Below are positions 62,841 through 64,000 of a DNA stretch of 64,000 nucleotides, in pieces. The translations under genes were made by a program, and so were the position numbers. The stretch covers positions 186,001-250,000 of the forward strand of contig NZ_JAODAB010000005.1 of NCBI RefSeq assembly GCF_025336485.1. The letters run 5' to 3'. The number at the start of each line of letters is the position of its first letter. Positions within the stretch are counted from its first letter, which is position 1. Under the pieces are notes generated by a model that saw only the letters and a list, made by a program, of their open reading frames with translations, was not told where the DNA came from and ran no database searches. This DNA comes from Pseudomonas citri. GTDB taxonomy: Bacteria > Pseudomonadota > Gammaproteobacteria > Pseudomonadales > Pseudomonadaceae.

Positions 62841-63347
62841 TTATAGCTGCAGCTGTCCCACACAGATCGCCATGATCAGCTTCAGTTCCTTTTGCACCGT
62901 GCTCGATGACACGTCCAGTCGCTCGGCGATGGCCTGGTAACTGTGCCCGTGCAGGCGGCTGAGGATGAAGATTTGCTGCTGGCGTGAAGTCAGCGCGTGC
63001 AGGCTCACGTTCAGTCGCTCGAGCAACTGTTGGGCATGGGCGGCGTCCTCGGCGTTGCTCTGGGGAGCGGGCACATTGTGTATGACTTGCGCTGGCACGT
63101 CGTCGAGCAGGGTACGGGAGTGGATGCGCCGCGCACGCAAATGATCCCGCGCCAGGTTTCGGGCGGTCTGGAAGACGAAGGGCTCCAGGTGCTCGACCGG
63201 GCGTTCAGTCAAGGCGCGGCTGACGCGCAGGTAGGTTTCCTGGAGAAGGTCTTCGGCGGTGCTGGGGTTGTTGACCATGCGCTCGAGGGTGCGCAATAGC
63301 GGTACGCGCTGGGCGAGGAAGACGTGATGAAAGCGCGATTGACTCAC
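62841..63347 (-). CDS. hxuI: ECF sigma factor (FecI/HxuI type)
   Basis: 168 residues: region 2 (NPSTAEDLLQETYLRVSRAL) and region 4 (HSYQAIAERLDVSSSTVQKE), an iron-starvation ECF sigma factor. It should direct transcription of the downstream receptor gene when heme signals through the receptor and anti-sigma factor. Its promoter region carries a Fur-box-like site. Confidence 0.93.
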   Translation of the reverse strand: MSQSRFHHVFLAQRVPLLRTLERMVNNPSTAEDLLQETYLRVSRALTERPVEHLEPFVFQTARNLARDHLRARRIHSRTLLDDVPAQVIHNVPAPQSNAEDAAHAQQLLERLNVSLHALTSRQQQIFILSRLHGHSYQAIAERLDVSSSTVQKELKLIMAICVGQLQL

Positions 63348-63372
63348 GGTAGGGCCTGATCCGGATCGGGCA

Positions 63373-63391
63373 AATGATAATGATTGTCATC
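63373..63391 (-). promoter_or_regulatory. Fur box before the ECF sigma factor gene
   Basis: AATGATAATGATTGTCATC matches the 19-bp Fur consensus (GATAATGATAATCATTATC) in most positions, 25 bases before the sigma factor start. This implies repression in iron-replete cells. Confidence 0.75.
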
Positions 63392-63461
63392 TGCTGAAGG
63401 GGTCAAGCCTTCATTTCACCACGCTGGGTCGATAGGAAGAGCAAACCTGTGGGGAGCATCA

Positions 63462-63553
63462 GTGGGAGCAAAGCTTGCTCGCGATGATGTCGTCCCCTAC
63501 GAGGCCCTGTGGAGCCTTGAAAGCCGCCATCGCGAGCAAGCTTTGCTGCCACA
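63462..63553. repeat. REPIN
   Basis: GTGGGAGCAAAGCTTGCTCG and inverse CGCGAGCAAGCTTTGCTGCC, between the gap gene and the sigma factor gene. Confidence 0.8.
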
Positions 63554-63594
63554 GGAGCGTTCTCACATCGGGGAGGCATTTGTTCCCGCGACAG

Positions 63595-64000
63595 TTACTC
63601 CGCGTTACACAACGCCAGGCAGTTATCCAGCATCCGGTTGGAGAACCCCCATTCGTTGTCATACCAGGCCAGGACCTTGAGCAGCTTGCCGCTGACCTTG
63701 GTGTGGTTGGCGTCGAAGATCGACGACAGCGGGTTGTGGTTGAAGTCGCTGGAGACCAGCGGCAGGGCGTTGTAACCGAGGATCCGGGAGTGCTGGCTGG
63801 CCTGGCGCAGCAGGTCGTTGACTTGCTCGGCCGTGGCGTCGTGCTTGAGCTGCACGGTCAGGTCCACCAGCGATACGTTGATCACCGGCACGCGCACCGC
63901 CATGCCGGTCAGCTTGCCCGCCAGTTCCGGCAGCACCAGGCCCACCGCTTCGGCGGCGCCGGTCTTGCTCGGGATCATGTTCTGGGTGGCCGAACGGGCG
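63595..64000 (-). CDS. gap: Glyceraldehyde-3-phosphate dehydrogenase, type I (5' end outside window)
   Basis: The last 135 or so codons of GAPDH; the frame stays open at the right edge. Visible parts are [20 protein letters not shown], the catalytic-domain strand [18 protein letters not shown], and the C-terminus [20 protein letters not shown] with its NAD contacts. The catalytic Cys lies outside the window. Pseudomonads carry more than one gap gene; which one this is cannot be told. Confidence 0.94.
   Translation of the reverse strand, partial: ARSATQNMIPSKTGAAEAVGLVLPELAGKLTGMAVRVPVINVSLVDLTVQLKHDATAEQVNDLLRQASQHSRILGYNALPLVSSDFNHNPLSSIFDANHTKVSGKLLKVLAWYDNEWGFSNRMLDNCLALCNAE

Overview
The window is a contiguous piece of a Pseudomonas chromosome. 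Protein sequences and gene order (mprF, dinB and proS close together; quiP; arcDABC; pobA/pobR; an hxuIRA-type heme system) point to the P. fluorescens species complex. This assignment is by recognition, not by a database search. It is GC-rich and densely coded, with no prophage, plasmid functions, rRNA, complete insertion sequence or CRISPR array. About a dozen REP/REPIN palindromes lie only in the gaps between genes, as is typical of this group.

Layout, left to right. 1-2222: 5' part of mprF (lipid aminoacylation). 2223-3043: two initiator tRNA genes, each with its own promoter and terminator. 2978-8641: SOS-controlled dinB, a lipoprotein gene, proS and ampG. 8686-11755: an alkyltransferase-like protein, a DUF481 porin-like protein, a cold-shock protein, dcd and a small protein. 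11960-16159: a polar amino-acid ABC transporter operon with an embedded zinc-carboxypeptidase-like gene. 16449-24089: the acyl-homoserine-lactone acylase quiP, an isochorismatase-like protein, two SEC-C zinc-motif proteins around a LEA14-like lipoprotein, and several envelope proteins. 24188-33256: SOS-controlled dinG, a serine hydrolase, an OmpA lipoprotein with a Lys/Ala tail, pdxH, a SlyB-like lipoprotein, nhaA and a cysteine-synthase-like PLP enzyme. 33311-37386: an FAD dehydrogenase, a lipoprotein and a divergent SDR/LysR pair.

37394-39822 (minus strand) is the most interesting locus. It is a compact four-gene operon: DUF2282 precursor peptide, DUF692 (MNIO) enzyme, DUF2063 partner and DoxX membrane protein. 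This matches the recently recognised bufferin (gigABCD-type) systems, which make copper-handling modified peptides with four cysteines. 40093-45089: high-affinity branched-chain amino-acid transporter livFGMH plus its binding protein. 45968-48145: an orphan chromosomal tubulin/FtsZ-like GTPase of 725 residues, the second highlight. 48434-52144: an MFS carrier, pobA (4-hydroxybenzoate to protocatechuate) and its divergent AraC-type regulator.

52244-57731: a 91-bp MITE-like palindrome touching a small membrane protein gene, then the anaerobic arginine deiminase operon arcDABC behind a likely ANR site. 57824-63347: a heme acquisition block (ECF sigma factor, anti-sigma factor, TonB receptor with signalling domain, heme oxygenase, DUF454 protein) with Fur-box-like sites. 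63595-64000: 3' part of a glyceraldehyde-3-phosphate dehydrogenase gene.
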